A DNA stretch of 64,000 bases from Shiella aurantiaca (GTDB taxonomy: Bacteria > Bacteroidota > Bacteroidia > Cytophagales > Cyclobacteriaceae): positions 635,709 to 699,708 of the forward strand of contig JAUHJS010000001.1 of NCBI GenBank assembly GCA_030412945.1, given 5' to 3'. Of this stretch, positions 1 through 8,056 are shown in pieces (position 1 is the stretch's first letter; each line of letters starts with the position of its first letter). The translations under genes were made by a program, and so were the position numbers. Below the pieces are notes generated by a model. That model was not told where the DNA came from, ran no database searches, and saw only the letters and a list, made by a program, of their open reading frames with translations.

Positions 1-14
1 TTTTCAAACACACT

Positions 15-1175
15 ATGGCAAAAATATTACTAATCGATGACGAAAAGGCCATTAGGGCCTCTTTGAGAGATATTCTAGAATATGAAAAGTATGAAGTTCA
101 TGAAGCACAAGATGGAGCCGAAGGACTGAAGAAACTCCAAGAAGACGATTTCGACATTGCCCTATGTGATATCAAAATGCCCAAAATGGATGGATTGGAA
201 GTGCTCCAAAAAGCACAGGAACTAGGTAAAGAAACCCAGTTTATCATGATATCTGCTCATGGCACTATAGAAACGGCCGTGGAAGCCACTAAAAAAGGAG
301 CCTACGACTTTATCCAAAAGCCGGCCGACCTAAACCGCTTACTGATAACCGTACGTAACGCACTGGACAAAACCCACCTAGTACAAGAAACCAAAGTCCT
401 TAAAAAGAAAATTGCCAAAGGAACCGACATCGTGGGCGAATCCGAGGCCATACATCAGGTAAAAGCTACCATAGAAAAAGTAGCCCCAACCGAAGCACGT
501 GTTTTTATTACAGGACCCAACGGAACTGGAAAAGAACTTGTAGCCCGCTGGCTGCATGAAAAAAGTCTGCGTGCCGCAGGCCCAATGGTGGAGGTAAACT
601 GTGCTGCTATCCCTTCCGAACTCATTGAAAGCGAACTTTTTGGCCATGAAAAGGGTGCTTTCACTTCGGCTATCAAACAACGAATTGGCAAATTTGAACA
701 AGCTCACGAAGGCACCTTGTTTTTAGATGAAATCGGGGATATGAACCTGGAGGCGCAAGCCAAGGTGTTGCGTGCCTTGCAGGAAAACAAAATTACCCGC
801 GTGGGGGGCGATAAAGAAATAAAAGTAAATGTACGGGTGCTGGCCGCTACCAATAAGGATATTAAAAGCATGATAGCCAATAACCGATTTAGAGAAGACC
901 TCTACCATCGCCTGAGCGTTATCGAAATCAAAGTACCCTCTCTAAATCAGCGTTTAGAAGATATTCCTTTACTGGTAAATAAGTTTTTGGAAGATATAGC
1001 CGAAGACTATGGTGCCCCGGTAAAATCGATTAGCGAGGAAGCAATCTCACTCTTGCAAACAAAAAATTGGACAGGAAATATTCGTGAACTACGAAACGTT
1101 GTGGAGCGATTGGTGATATTGGGCGATACCCAGATATCGGCTGAGGATGTAAAGAAATATACCGACCTTAGTTAA
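15..1175 (+). CDS. Sigma-54-type response regulator (receiver + AAA+), no DNA-binding domain
   Basis: Two-component response regulator of the NtrC class that would remodel sigma-54 RNA polymerase. The receiver domain covers about residues 1-120, with the acidic pair D8/D9, phospho-acceptor D52 and K102. The AAA+ domain covers about 140-380, with Walker A GPNGTGKE (167-174), the sigma-54 contact loop written GAFTSA (214-219) instead of GAFTGA, and Walker B LFLDEIGD (235-242). The protein stops at 386 residues just after the NIRELRN segment, where family members normally continue for 60-90 residues into a Fis-type helix-turn-helix. The gene is therefore naturally truncated or the protein acts without binding DNA, as known for FlgR of Helicobacter and CtcC of Chlamydia. 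The ATG at 15 is the natural start. Only 14 bases precede it here, so promoter and partner kinase are not visible. The family call is secure; the target is unknown. Confidence 0.93.
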   Translation: MAKILLIDDEKAIRASLRDILEYEKYEVHEAQDGAEGLKKLQEDDFDIALCDIKMPKMDGLEVLQKAQELGKETQFIMISAHGTIETAVEATKKGAYDFIQKPADLNRLLITVRNALDKTHLVQETKVLKKKIAKGTDIVGESEAIHQVKATIEKVAPTEARVFITGPNGTGKELVARWLHEKSLRAAGPMVEVNCAAIPSELIESELFGHEKGAFTSAIKQRIGKFEQAHEGTLFLDEIGDMNLEAQAKVLRALQENKITRVGGDKEIKVNVRVLAATNKDIKSMIANNRFREDLYHRLSVIEIKVPSLNQRLEDIPLLVNKFLEDIAEDYGAPVKSISEEAISLLQTKNWTGNIRELRNVVERLVILGDTQISAEDVKKYTDLS

Positions 1176-1182
1176 GGTCGGT
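1161..1182. terminator. Palindrome over the response-regulator stop codon
   Basis: A perfect 10-bp inverted repeat, ACCGACCTTA then TAAGGTCGGT with GT between, contains the regulator's stop codon (1173-1175). It lies between the regulator and the convergent small lipoprotein gene ending at 1191. No T-run follows on either strand, so it is an untypical terminator. It could instead be an mRNA 3'-end stabiliser. Confidence 0.5.
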
Positions 1183-1190
1183 GGTATCTC

Positions 1191-1316
1191 TTAGCCTCTG
1201 ATTGTTTTTTCGGTCTTAAGGTCTTGCTTGGCGTAAGTAGGGCAAGTTTTTTGCGTACAAGCACTTGCAGCTACTAAAGAGGCAAACAAAACAGCGATAA
1301 TAACTTTAGCTTTCAT
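1191..1316 (-). CDS. Small 41-residue lipoprotein
   Basis: Reading from ATG at 1316 to TAA at 1191 gives 41 residues. They form a basic start (MKAK), a hydrophobic run (VIIAVLFASLVAASA), a lipobox cysteine at position 20, then a short polar tail TQKTCPTYAKQDLKTEKTIRG. This is the layout of a tiny lipoprotein exported by Sec and lipidated at Cys20; the mature part is about 22 residues with one further cysteine in a CPTYA motif. A well-formed Bacteroidota promoter lies 25 bases upstream (1341-1371), which supports it as a real gene despite its length. The gene faces the response regulator. Function unknown; I recall similar CPxY mini-lipoproteins in related genomes but cannot verify this. Confidence 0.72.
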   Translation of the reverse strand: MKAKVIIAVLFASLVAASACTQKTCPTYAKQDLKTEKTIRG

Positions 1317-1340
1317 TAGAGTTCATTTTATTGGATAAAT

Positions 1341-1371
1341 CAAAAGTACATGTTAACACTTTTATTTCAAA
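1341..1371 (-). promoter_or_regulatory. Promoter of the 41-residue lipoprotein
   Basis: On the minus strand, TTTG (1371-1368) is followed after 19 bp by TACTTTTG (1348-1341), matching the Bacteroidota -33/-7 consensus (TTTG, 19-21 bp, TAnnTTTG) at the right spacing. Transcription would start about 1334, just upstream of ATG 1316. Confidence 0.7.
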
Positions 1372-1423
1372 GAATATAAACTAAACATGTAATAATTTAA
1401 TCAAAGTTCCATTTCACGGAAAC

Positions 1424-2425
1424 TTAATGAGCCACCATCAGGCTACAGCCCCTTTGGTCGGAGTTATCTAATCGGCCCAAGATTTCAAAACGGCCATCGG
1501 CATGCACGATACCCATATCTTCTGTCTCAATAAAGCTGCATGAATCTATATTAGCCAAATCCATTACTTGAATTACCCCTGCCTTTTGTCCGGCTTTTTG
1601 AAAGGGGTCATTTACTTCGCGGGTAAAAAATCGCATCCAAGGAGCAGGTAAATACATCCCATCTTTTGCGCTATAGGCTTGCGAAAGCAGCTCGGTCATG
1701 CCGTATTCCGAATGTATGGTTGGCACATCAAATGTCCGTATTAGTTGCTCATGTACTTCTGCACGGGTAATCTCCTTCCGCCTCCCTTTCATTCCTCCCG
1801 TTTCCATAATGATGGTGTTCTGCAAAGGCATATGGCCTATGTACTCCGCAAAATCAAGCAATCCGAAAGTTACGCCAATCAGCAATACTTTGCGCCCATC
1901 TTTTCCGGCATCCAGTTGCTGAAGGGTATCTTTTAGTGTATCATATTCATTCAAATAAAAACCCGAGCGCTCGGAGCCACTTTCTTGAATAAAATGCTGC
2001 ACCATTTCAATCAGGGAAGAACCATCGCGTTCTAAGTACGAAGGAAGTAATGCCAAAATGTGATACTTGTTTACCGCTCCGTACTGTTGCTCAAACAGGT
2101 AGCGGCTTACCTGATGATACCAATTGAGCGATTGCACAAAATGCCTGCTTCGGTACGTCTGAGCGGTGGTACCGCTACTGGTAAAAATAGCCTCTTCCAA
2201 CCAATCGCCCGATTTAATGGTCTGTGATTTAAAAAAAGAAATGGGAAGAAAGGGAATGGATTCAAGGCCAACAACATCTTCCACCCGCACGCCCAAGGCT
2301 TCGGTATAGGCCTTGTAAACCGGATTATACGCTTGCTGGTAACGAAATACCGCCAAGGCCAACTCGGTAAATGCAGAAGAAGGAGTGGTAAAGAGAGCTT
2401 GCTTTAAACTATTCGCACTTTTCAT
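1424..2425 (-). CDS. LuxE-like acyl-protein synthetase / adenylating enzyme
   Basis: A 333-residue protein of the LuxE / acyl-protein synthetase family, part of the ANL adenylate-forming superfamily. Visible motifs are the phosphate-binding loop FTSSGTTAQ (about residues 82-90), YGMTELLSQ (about 240-248, the A5-type motif containing the catalytic-region Glu) and a C-terminal GRLDNSDQRGCS. In luminous bacteria LuxE activates fatty acids as acyl-AMP and hands them to LuxC. No LuxC or LuxD partner is visible in this window, so the natural substrate is open. It is divergent from the lipoprotein gene at 2497. Start ATG at 2425 is the only good choice. Family confident, reaction inferred. Confidence 0.82.
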   Translation of the reverse strand: MKSANSLKQALFTTPSSAFTELALAVFRYQQAYNPVYKAYTEALGVRVEDVVGLESIPFLPISFFKSQTIKSGDWLEEAIFTSSGTTAQTYRSRHFVQSLNWYHQVSRYLFEQQYGAVNKYHILALLPSYLERDGSSLIEMVQHFIQESGSERSGFYLNEYDTLKDTLQQLDAGKDGRKVLLIGVTFGLLDFAEYIGHMPLQNTIIMETGGMKGRRKEITRAEVHEQLIRTFDVPTIHSEYGMTELLSQAYSAKDGMYLPAPWMRFFTREVNDPFQKAGQKAGVIQVMDLANIDSCSFIETEDMGIVHADGRFEILGRLDNSDQRGCSLMVAH

Positions 2426-2460
2426 CCGTTAGGTAAGTTATTCCTTATGCGTAAAAGTAG

Positions 2461-2468
2461 TATTTTTG
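2461..2468 (+). promoter_or_regulatory. -7 element upstream of the lipoprotein at 2497
   Basis: TATTTTTG matches the Bacteroidota -7 consensus TAnnTTTG, 28 bases before the ATG. The -33 position only has TTA (2438-2440) at 20 bp spacing, so the upstream half is weak. Confidence 0.5.
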
Positions 2469-2496
2469 AATCTATTACCGACCCAATTTTTGAGCG

Positions 2497-3261
2497 ATGG
2501 ACTATAAAAAGAGTATACTTCTGATAAGCATTGTAAGTCTTGTAAGCCTTTTTGCTTGCAATCCTGAGCCGGAACTCTCTCCAGTACCCTCAATACGCTA
2601 TCTAAATACGGAATTTATACGGGGAACCGACTTTGTGAATTCCGATGGCATTCCGGTAACTGCGGCCGATACAGTGGCTTTTACCTTTTCTTTTGAAGAT
2701 GGAGATGGCGACTTGGGCATGTTAGCCACCGAGACCAATCCACCCTACCATGCTTTCAATCTCTTTTCTCGCATCAATGGCACTCCGTTGGCCTATATCA
2801 GTGGTGATATCGATAGCCAACAGTTTATCCAAATCAACGACTCCGATACCCTCCCTCCCTTTAATTGCGATACATATTACCGCTATGCCTTTGGCGAGGT
2901 AGAAGCCGGAACGGATGGAGTCGATACACTTTACATTCGTAAGAACCCACGCTCGGAAAACTTCTATATTAATTTCTTTATCAAAAATGCTCAAGGAAGC
3001 TTTGAGCCCTTTTACTTCAGCTCGGCTGCCGGAAGTTGCCCTACCCTACTCAATCAGCGCTTTGGCCCTTTGTTTGAAGACGATACGCCCAAAGCCTTGG
3101 TAGGCGATATCCGCTTTAAATACGTAACGGAGTTTTTCCCTGAATTTCTCTACGACCGCGAAGAAGTGATGAAAGTACAAATCTATATCCTAGATCGTGC
3201 AGGTAATAAAAGTAATATAGCCGAATCGCCTGAGTTTACTTTTAAGCAAATAGAAAAGTGA
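2497..3261 (+). CDS. Lipoprotein of unknown function
   Basis: A 254-residue protein starting with a lipoprotein signal, hydrophobic ILLISIVSLVSLF followed by a cysteine at residue 21 (lipobox LFAC). The mature part contains an acidic FEDGDGDLG segment (about residues 69-77) of the kind seen in Bacteroidota surface lipoproteins that may bind calcium, and little else recognisable. The two cysteines in NCD and SCP could pair. It stands alone: it is divergent from the LuxE-like gene and ends before a bidirectional terminator. No enzyme motif is seen, so function is not assigned; cell-envelope location is the only inference. Confidence 0.85.
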   Translation: MDYKKSILLISIVSLVSLFACNPEPELSPVPSIRYLNTEFIRGTDFVNSDGIPVTAADTVAFTFSFEDGDGDLGMLATETNPPYHAFNLFSRINGTPLAYISGDIDSQQFIQINDSDTLPPFNCDTYYRYAFGEVEAGTDGVDTLYIRKNPRSENFYINFFIKNAQGSFEPFYFSSAAGSCPTLLNQRFGPLFEDDTPKALVGDIRFKYVTEFFPEFLYDREEVMKVQIYILDRAGNKSNIAESPEFTFKQIEK

Positions 3262-3290
3262 TGAGAAAGAGATTTTAGTCGATTAGAGAT

Positions 3291-3326
3291 GTTGTAATTA
3301 TAGAGAATCATTGAAGTAATTACAAC
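3291..3326. repeat. 10-bp inverted repeat in the 3' region of the lipoprotein gene
   Basis: GTTGTAATTA (3291-3300) and TAATTACAAC (3317-3326) are perfect reverse complements with a 16-base loop. They lie 30 bases after the stop at 3261 and just before the terminator. The pair may form a hairpin in the mRNA tail or be a protein-binding site. Confidence 0.55.
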
Positions 3327-3330
3327 CCAG

Positions 3331-3369
3331 AAAAAAAGCCCTCAGAAATACAATCTCTGAGGGCTTTTT
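3331..3369. terminator. Bidirectional terminator
   Basis: Stem GCCCTCAGA (3338-3346) and TCTGAGGGC (3356-3364) with a 9-base loop, flanked by seven A on one side and five T on the other. It serves both the lipoprotein (+) and the convergent E1 gene (-). Confidence 0.9.
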
Positions 3370-3390
3370 AATTATGCACTAATCATTAAA

Positions 3391-5784
3391 TCAATACAAA
3401 GCAGGGAAACGCTGCGGATCGGTTTCGCCCATTAAAGCATAAATGGTATCAAATACTGTTTCCACGTTAGGCTTAGAGAAATAATCCCCATCCGATGAAT
3501 AGGCGGGCCTATGCTCTTTGGCTGCTATGGTTACAGGCTGCGAATCTAGGTGGAAATATCCGCCCTGCTCTTCCAATACTTTTTGCATCATAAAGGCCGA
3601 AGCACCACCCGGTACATCTTCATCGGCAAATACAACGCGATTGGTCTTTTTCAAGGAGTCTACAATAGAATGATGCACATCAAAAGGCAATAAAGTTTGC
3701 ACGTCTATCACTTCTACCGAAATTCCCACTTGCTCTAGTAGCTGCGCGGCCTCCAAAATAATGCGACACATACTTCCGTAGGTCACCACGGTTACATCGC
3801 TTCCTTCGCGCAAGATTTCTGGCACACCTAAAGGCACGGTAAACTCGCCCACATTGCTTGGCAGTTTTTCTTTCAAACGATAGCCGTTGAGGCATTCGAT
3901 AATCAAAGCAGGCTCATCGGAACGCAGCATGGTATTGTAAAAGCCAGCCGCTTGGGTCATATCACGAGGTACGAGTACATGCATACCACGTATACTGTTC
4001 AGAATCATACCGATAGGCGAACCTGAATGCCATACGCCTTCTAAGCGGTGGCCACGTGTACGCACAATCAGAGGGGCTTTTTGTCCACCCGCGGTGCGGT
4101 ATTGCAAGCAGGCCAAGTCATCAGACAATATCTGAATGGCATAAAGCAAATAATCTAAATATTGGATTTCGGTAATAGGGCGCAGGCCACGCAAAGCCGC
4201 TCCTATCCCTTGGCCTATGATGGTACACTCACGGATTCCGGTATCGGTGATACGGATTTCCCCGAATTTCTCTTGCAGTCCGGCAAAGGCTTGATTTACA
4301 TCGCCAATCTTACCCACATCCTCGCCAATGGCAAATACGCGTGGATCTTGACTGAAAATAGCATCGAAATTCGCCTGAAGCACCTCACGGCCATCTACCC
4401 ATTTCTCTTCTTTATATTCCGCAGGCACCACAGGCACACGCATAGCCGATTCATCCGACTGACTGTACAAGTGTGAGCTATAACGTTTCTCGTTGGTATC
4501 CAATACTTCGCGCAGCCATTGTTGCATTTCCTGCTTTACCGGATGCTCCACGCTGCGCATCAAAATCAACGATTTCTTAACGGCCTTAATCGCATCCAAA
4601 CGAATGGGGTTGATGGCATTTTTTAATTCTTGGGCCATGTCAGCCACTTGACTTTCAGCTTCAGCAGCCTTTTGCAGTAGGGCTACCGCGGCTTCGTGAT
4701 CGGCTTTGATAGAATTATTAAACGCATCCCAAGCGGCTATTTTTTGCTGCTTGGCTAGTTCGGCAGCATCTTTTTCGATGGCATCCAGTTCAGCTTCTGT
4801 TGCATATTCTTCTTCCAAAATCCACTCTCTGAACTTCTTAATACAATCAAAATCGGCCTCCCACTGTAAGCGTTCTTTAGATTTGTAACGCTCATGCGAA
4901 CCAGAAGTAGAGTGGCCTTGCGGCTGTGTCATTTCTTGTACGTGTACCAATACGGGCACATGCTCTTCGCGGGCTATTTTGCCGGCCTTCTCGTAAGCGG
5001 TTAGTAGGGCTTCATAATCCCAGCCTTTTACACGGATGATTTCCAACCCATTCTCCTTTTCGGTGCGCTGAAAACCTTTCAATACTTCCGAAATATTGGC
5101 TTTAGTAGTGTGGTATTCTTTCGATACGGATATACCATATTCATCGTCCCACACCGAAATCACCATAGGCACTTGCAAAACCCCAGCGGCATTGATAGCC
5201 TCATAAAACATCCCTTCGGATGTACTGGCATTACCTATCGTTCCCCATGCCACCTCATTTCCCTTGATAGAGAAATCCTTCATGCCATGCAGGGCCTTAT
5301 TATTTCTGTATAGTTTAGAGGCATAAGCCAATCCCAATAAGCGGGGCATTTGTCCGGCAGTAGGCGAAATATCCGAACTACTGTTTTTCATGTCCGTTAG
5401 CTTGCGCCATTTCCCTTCGTCATCGAGCAGGCGGTTGGCGAAGTGCCCATTCATAAGGCGTCCGCCTGAAGCTGGCTCGGCTTCCACATCGGTATGGGCA
5501 TATAGCTGCGCAAAATATTCTTGAATGCTTAAGGCGCCAATGGCAAACATAAAGGTTTGGTCGCGGTAATATCCCGCCCTAAAATCGCCCTTTTGAAACG
5601 CTTTGGCCATGGCCACTTGTGCCAGTTCTTTACCATCTCCGAAGATGCCGAACTTGGCTTTTCCCATAAATACTTCTTTACGGCCCAACAAACTGGCTTG
5701 GCGGCTCTCGCACACTAATTGATAATCCTTCAGGATGTCGGAAACCGATACTTTGGACTTCTTTGCGGTTTTGGTAGCGCTCAC
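3391..5784 (-). CDS. Fused alpha/beta E1 component of a branched-chain or related 2-oxoacid dehydrogenase
   Basis: A 797-residue thiamine-diphosphate enzyme with E1 alpha (about 35-440) and E1 beta (about 462-797) in one chain. It would decarboxylate a 2-oxoacid and acylate the lipoyl group of an E2 partner, which is not in the window. The alpha half shows the HSTSGSHERY loop (about 291-300). Its cofactor motif reads GNASTSEG (184-191) with WDDEYGIS (212-219), where most E1 alpha proteins have GDGSTSEG and a downstream N. The beta half has GEDVG (487-491), the RITDTGIRE and IQYLDYL segments, and a C-terminal transketolase-type domain. The start is GTG at 5784; no in-frame ATG lies close upstream. 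It is divergent from the DUF1573 gene with a promoter at 5825-5856. Substrate (branched-chain versus pyruvate-like) cannot be settled by eye. Confidence 0.9.
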   Translation of the reverse strand: MSATKTAKKSKVSVSDILKDYQLVCESRQASLLGRKEVFMGKAKFGIFGDGKELAQVAMAKAFQKGDFRAGYYRDQTFMFAIGALSIQEYFAQLYAHTDVEAEPASGGRLMNGHFANRLLDDEGKWRKLTDMKNSSSDISPTAGQMPRLLGLAYASKLYRNNKALHGMKDFSIKGNEVAWGTIGNASTSEGMFYEAINAAGVLQVPMVISVWDDEYGISVSKEYHTTKANISEVLKGFQRTEKENGLEIIRVKGWDYEALLTAYEKAGKIAREEHVPVLVHVQEMTQPQGHSTSGSHERYKSKERLQWEADFDCIKKFREWILEEEYATEAELDAIEKDAAELAKQQKIAAWDAFNNSIKADHEAAVALLQKAAEAESQVADMAQELKNAINPIRLDAIKAVKKSLILMRSVEHPVKQEMQQWLREVLDTNEKRYSSHLYSQSDESAMRVPVVPAEYKEEKWVDGREVLQANFDAIFSQDPRVFAIGEDVGKIGDVNQAFAGLQEKFGEIRITDTGIRECTIIGQGIGAALRGLRPITEIQYLDYLLYAIQILSDDLACLQYRTAGGQKAPLIVRTRGHRLEGVWHSGSPIGMILNSIRGMHVLVPRDMTQAAGFYNTMLRSDEPALIIECLNGYRLKEKLPSNVGEFTVPLGVPEILREGSDVTVVTYGSMCRIILEAAQLLEQVGISVEVIDVQTLLPFDVHHSIVDSLKKTNRVVFADEDVPGGASAFMMQKVLEEQGGYFHLDSQPVTIAAKEHRPAYSSDGDYFSKPNVETVFDTIYALMGETDPQRFPALY

Positions 5785-5824
5785 TATACTATGGTTTTTG
5801 TGAAACTAATCTTATCTGAAAAAA

Positions 5825-5856
5825 CAAAAATAGCCAAAAACCTAACCTAATTCAAA
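5825..5856 (-). promoter_or_regulatory. Promoter of the fused E1 gene
   Basis: Minus strand: TTTG (5856-5853), 20 bp, then TATTTTTG (5832-5825). This is a full match to the Bacteroidota promoter at ideal spacing, giving a leader of about 35 bases before GTG 5784. Confidence 0.72.
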
Positions 5857-5883
5857 TCCGCACACGTTTGCAAAAACACCGCT

Positions 5884-5917
5884 TTTGGAAAAATCCGGCC
5901 AATACTTATTATATTTG
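5884..5917 (+). promoter_or_regulatory. Promoter of the DUF1573 gene
   Basis: TATATTTG at 5910-5917 is a consensus -7 element. TTTG at 5884-5887 lies 22 bp upstream, slightly long for a -33 box. The start codon is 41 bases downstream. Confidence 0.58.
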
Positions 5918-5958
5918 CATTTCAAACACAAGTACAAAAGGCTTAAACCGAAATAGAT

Positions 5959-6744
5959 ATGATACAGAGAATATTCTTCGCCACTTTTTTTTCCTTGTTC
6001 TTATCACTTGCAGCTTTTTCGCAAGCGGTTATAGAATTTGAAGAGCTGTCGCACGATTTTGGTGAAATCAGCGAAGGTACCAAAGCCACCCATGAATTCA
6101 CTTTTAAAAATACGGGCAACGAACCGCTGGTTATCACCTCCGTACGTGCTTCCTGCGGATGCACCACGCCCCAGTGGACCAAAGAGCCGGTAGCACCCGG
6201 TGCCACGGGAAAGATTACAGCGGTATACAACAGCCAAGGCCGCCCCGGTTCATTCAACAAAACCATCACCATCAACTCCAATGCGGTAAAAAGCAGTGCC
6301 GTAGTAAGTATTAAAGGGATGGTGGCTCGCCCAAATGCCAGTACTCCCGCAGTAGCGCCTAGTGCCGAGGCTTTGAAAAACTCGCCTATTCTAAGAGCCG
6401 AGCGCAGCAGCCTAAGCTTGGGTAAAGTGGAACAAAATAAATCGATATTGGTAGATGTAGTGATAAACAACGAAGGCGCCAGCGAGCTTATCATTCAGTC
6501 TTTTTCCAGCCCTTGCAATTGTTTTGTACTCGATAGAAGTTCGCTCAGCCCTATCGCTCCGGGTAAGCAAGCGGTAGTTAAAGCCATTTACACCCCTAAA
6601 GTATTGGGCGCGGTAAAGGAAAGAATCTTGATCCAATCGAATGACCTCACGCAAAAGGCTGTAGAATTCAACCTAGAGGCCGAAGTGGTAGAATCTTTGG
6701 GCAAGAAAAGTCTGCTAAAAGAGGGAAACAAAACCTCCTTTTAA
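5959..6744 (+). CDS. DUF1573 exported protein, two Ig-like repeats
   Basis: A 261-residue protein with a Sec signal peptide (hydrophobic to about residue 20, ending AAFSQA). Two DUF1573 (ASH/Ig-like beta-sandwich) units follow. The first, about 22-110, carries HDFGEISEG, FKNTGNEPL and ASCGCTTPQW. The second, about 140-245, carries SLGKVEQ, INNEGASEL and SSPCNCF. The paired C-x-C motifs in both repeats are typical of this family, which is common in Bacteroidota and lies in the periplasm or outer surface. Biochemical role unknown. It is divergent from the E1 gene and ends in a strong terminator. An antisense reading frame over the same region is not credible. Confidence 0.88.
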   Translation: MIQRIFFATFFSLFLSLAAFSQAVIEFEELSHDFGEISEGTKATHEFTFKNTGNEPLVITSVRASCGCTTPQWTKEPVAPGATGKITAVYNSQGRPGSFNKTITINSNAVKSSAVVSIKGMVARPNASTPAVAPSAEALKNSPILRAERSSLSLGKVEQNKSILVDVVINNEGASELIIQSFSSPCNCFVLDRSSLSPIAPGKQAVVKAIYTPKVLGAVKERILIQSNDLTQKAVEFNLEAEVVESLGKKSLLKEGNKTSF

Positions 6745-6775
6745 AAAATCGACTTTCTCGAAACAAAATTTTAAG

Positions 6776-6802
6776 AAGCGGCAAAAGTGCCGCTTTTTTT
6801 TT
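6776..6802 (+). terminator. Rho-independent terminator after the DUF1573 gene
   Basis: Stem AAGCGGCA (6776-6783) and TGCCGCTT (6788-6795), loop AAAG, then an uninterrupted T-run to 6802. Confidence 0.92.
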
Positions 6803-6873
6803 GGCGATTTCGCTAATTGCAACCGTTTGAAAGCTAATTATTTAAAAAGCAAGGCAGGTTTGTTTACACTTAG

Positions 6874-6881
6874 TATATTTG
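6874..6881 (+). promoter_or_regulatory. -7 element of ald
   Basis: TATATTTG matches TAnnTTTG. Its last TTG could be misread as a start codon for a longer Ald protein, but the element and the family alignment both place translation start at ATG 6909. Confidence 0.6.
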
Positions 6882-6908
6882 TGCTCCAAAATAAAATCAC
6901 GTACGATC

Positions 6909-8024
6909 ATGATAATAGGAGTACCTAAGGAAATTAAGAATAATGAGAACCGCGTAGCCCTTACTCCAGCAGGAGCTAAGGAGTTAAAAAAACAAGGCCA
7001 CACGGTGTATGTACAAGCTACAGCCGGAAACGGTAGCGGCTTTACAGACGAAGAATACAAAGCAGCTGGTGCAGAAATTCTTCCCGATATTGCCTCGGTT
7101 TATAAAATTGCCGAAATGATTATGAAGGTGAAAGAACCTATCGAATCAGAATACAGCCTTATCAAAGAAAATCAGTTATTATTTACTTATTTCCACTTTG
7201 CTTCTTATGAGCCATTGACCATGGCCATGATCAAAAATAAGTCGGTGTGCTTGGCCTACGAAACTGTGGAGAAAGCCGATCGTTCTTTGCCACTTCTTGT
7301 CCCTATGTCGGAAGTAGCCGGAAGAATGGCCGTACAAAAAGGTGCCAACTACCTGGAAAAACCTTTGGGTGGCCGTGGTATCCTTTTGGGAGGCGTACCG
7401 GGCGTATTGCCAGCCAAAGTGGTAATCTTAGGCGGTGGTGTAGTAGGTACACAAGCTGCTTGGATGGCCGCTGGCATGGGAGCTGATGTTACCATCCTAG
7501 ACTTAAGTCTTCCACGTTTGCGCTACTTAAGCGATGTAATGCCTGCTAATGTTCGTACTATGATGTCGAACGAATACAATATCAGAACCTTAATTAAAGA
7601 CGCTGACTTGGTGATTGGTGCCGTATTGATTCCGGGAGCTAAAGCCCCTCACCTTATTACCCGCGACATGTTGAAAGTCATGAAAAAAGGTTCGGTTTTG
7701 GTGGATGTGGCCGTAGACCAAGGTGGATGTATTGAAACCTGTAAGCCTACCACGCACGAGAATCCTACTTTCGTGATTGACGATGTAGTACATTACTGTG
7801 TAGCCAACATGCCAGGTGCCGTACCTTACACTTCTACCCTTGCCTTGACTAATGCTACTTTACCATACGCCATCCAATTGGCCAATAAAGGCTGGCAGAA
7901 AGCTTGTAAAGAAAACAACGAGCTGAAACTAGGCTTGAATGTGGTGAAAGGAGACGTGGTGTACAAAGGCGTGGCAGAGGCCTTTAACCTTCCTTACGAA
8001 AGTGTTGATAAATACTTAGCATAA
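6909..8024 (+). CDS. ald: Alanine dehydrogenase
   Basis: A 371-residue NAD-dependent enzyme that interconverts L-alanine and pyruvate plus ammonia. Starting at ATG 6909 (MIIGVPKE) puts the substrate residues at R15, K75 (VKEP) and H96 (YFHFA), the numbering known for this family, so the upstream TTG at 6879 is rejected. Further motifs are [11 protein letters not shown], the [13 protein letters not shown] segment, the NAD-binding glycine loop [11 protein letters not shown] (about 174-184), [10 protein letters not shown] and the C-terminal [16 protein letters not shown]. Length is typical. It has its own promoter (6874) and a terminator directly behind. Nothing unusual. Confidence 0.97.
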   Translation: MIIGVPKEIKNNENRVALTPAGAKELKKQGHTVYVQATAGNGSGFTDEEYKAAGAEILPDIASVYKIAEMIMKVKEPIESEYSLIKENQLLFTYFHFASYEPLTMAMIKNKSVCLAYETVEKADRSLPLLVPMSEVAGRMAVQKGANYLEKPLGGRGILLGGVPGVLPAKVVILGGGVVGTQAAWMAAGMGADVTILDLSLPRLRYLSDVMPANVRTMMSNEYNIRTLIKDADLVIGAVLIPGAKAPHLITRDMLKVMKKGSVLVDVAVDQGGCIETCKPTTHENPTFVIDDVVHYCVANMPGAVPYTSTLALTNATLPYAIQLANKGWQKACKENNELKLGLNVVKGDVVYKGVAEAFNLPYESVDKYLA

Positions 8025-8032
8025 ACCGAAAG

Positions 8033-8056
8033 AGGCCGCCACAAGCGGCCTTTTTT
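8033..8056 (+). terminator. Terminator of ald
   Basis: Stem AGGCCGC (8033-8039) and GCGGCCT (8045-8051) with loop CACAA and six T. It touches the stop codon of the convergent gene (8055-8057). Confidence 0.88.

Noticed and set aside
5943..6494. 183-codon frame on the minus strand opposite the DUF1573 gene
   Set aside because: The plus-strand gene has a signal peptide, family motifs, promoter and terminator; the antisense frame has none.
6879..6908. Longer Ald start at TTG 6879
   Set aside because: That TTG is part of the -7 promoter element, and ATG 6909 gives the correct numbering R15, K75, H96.
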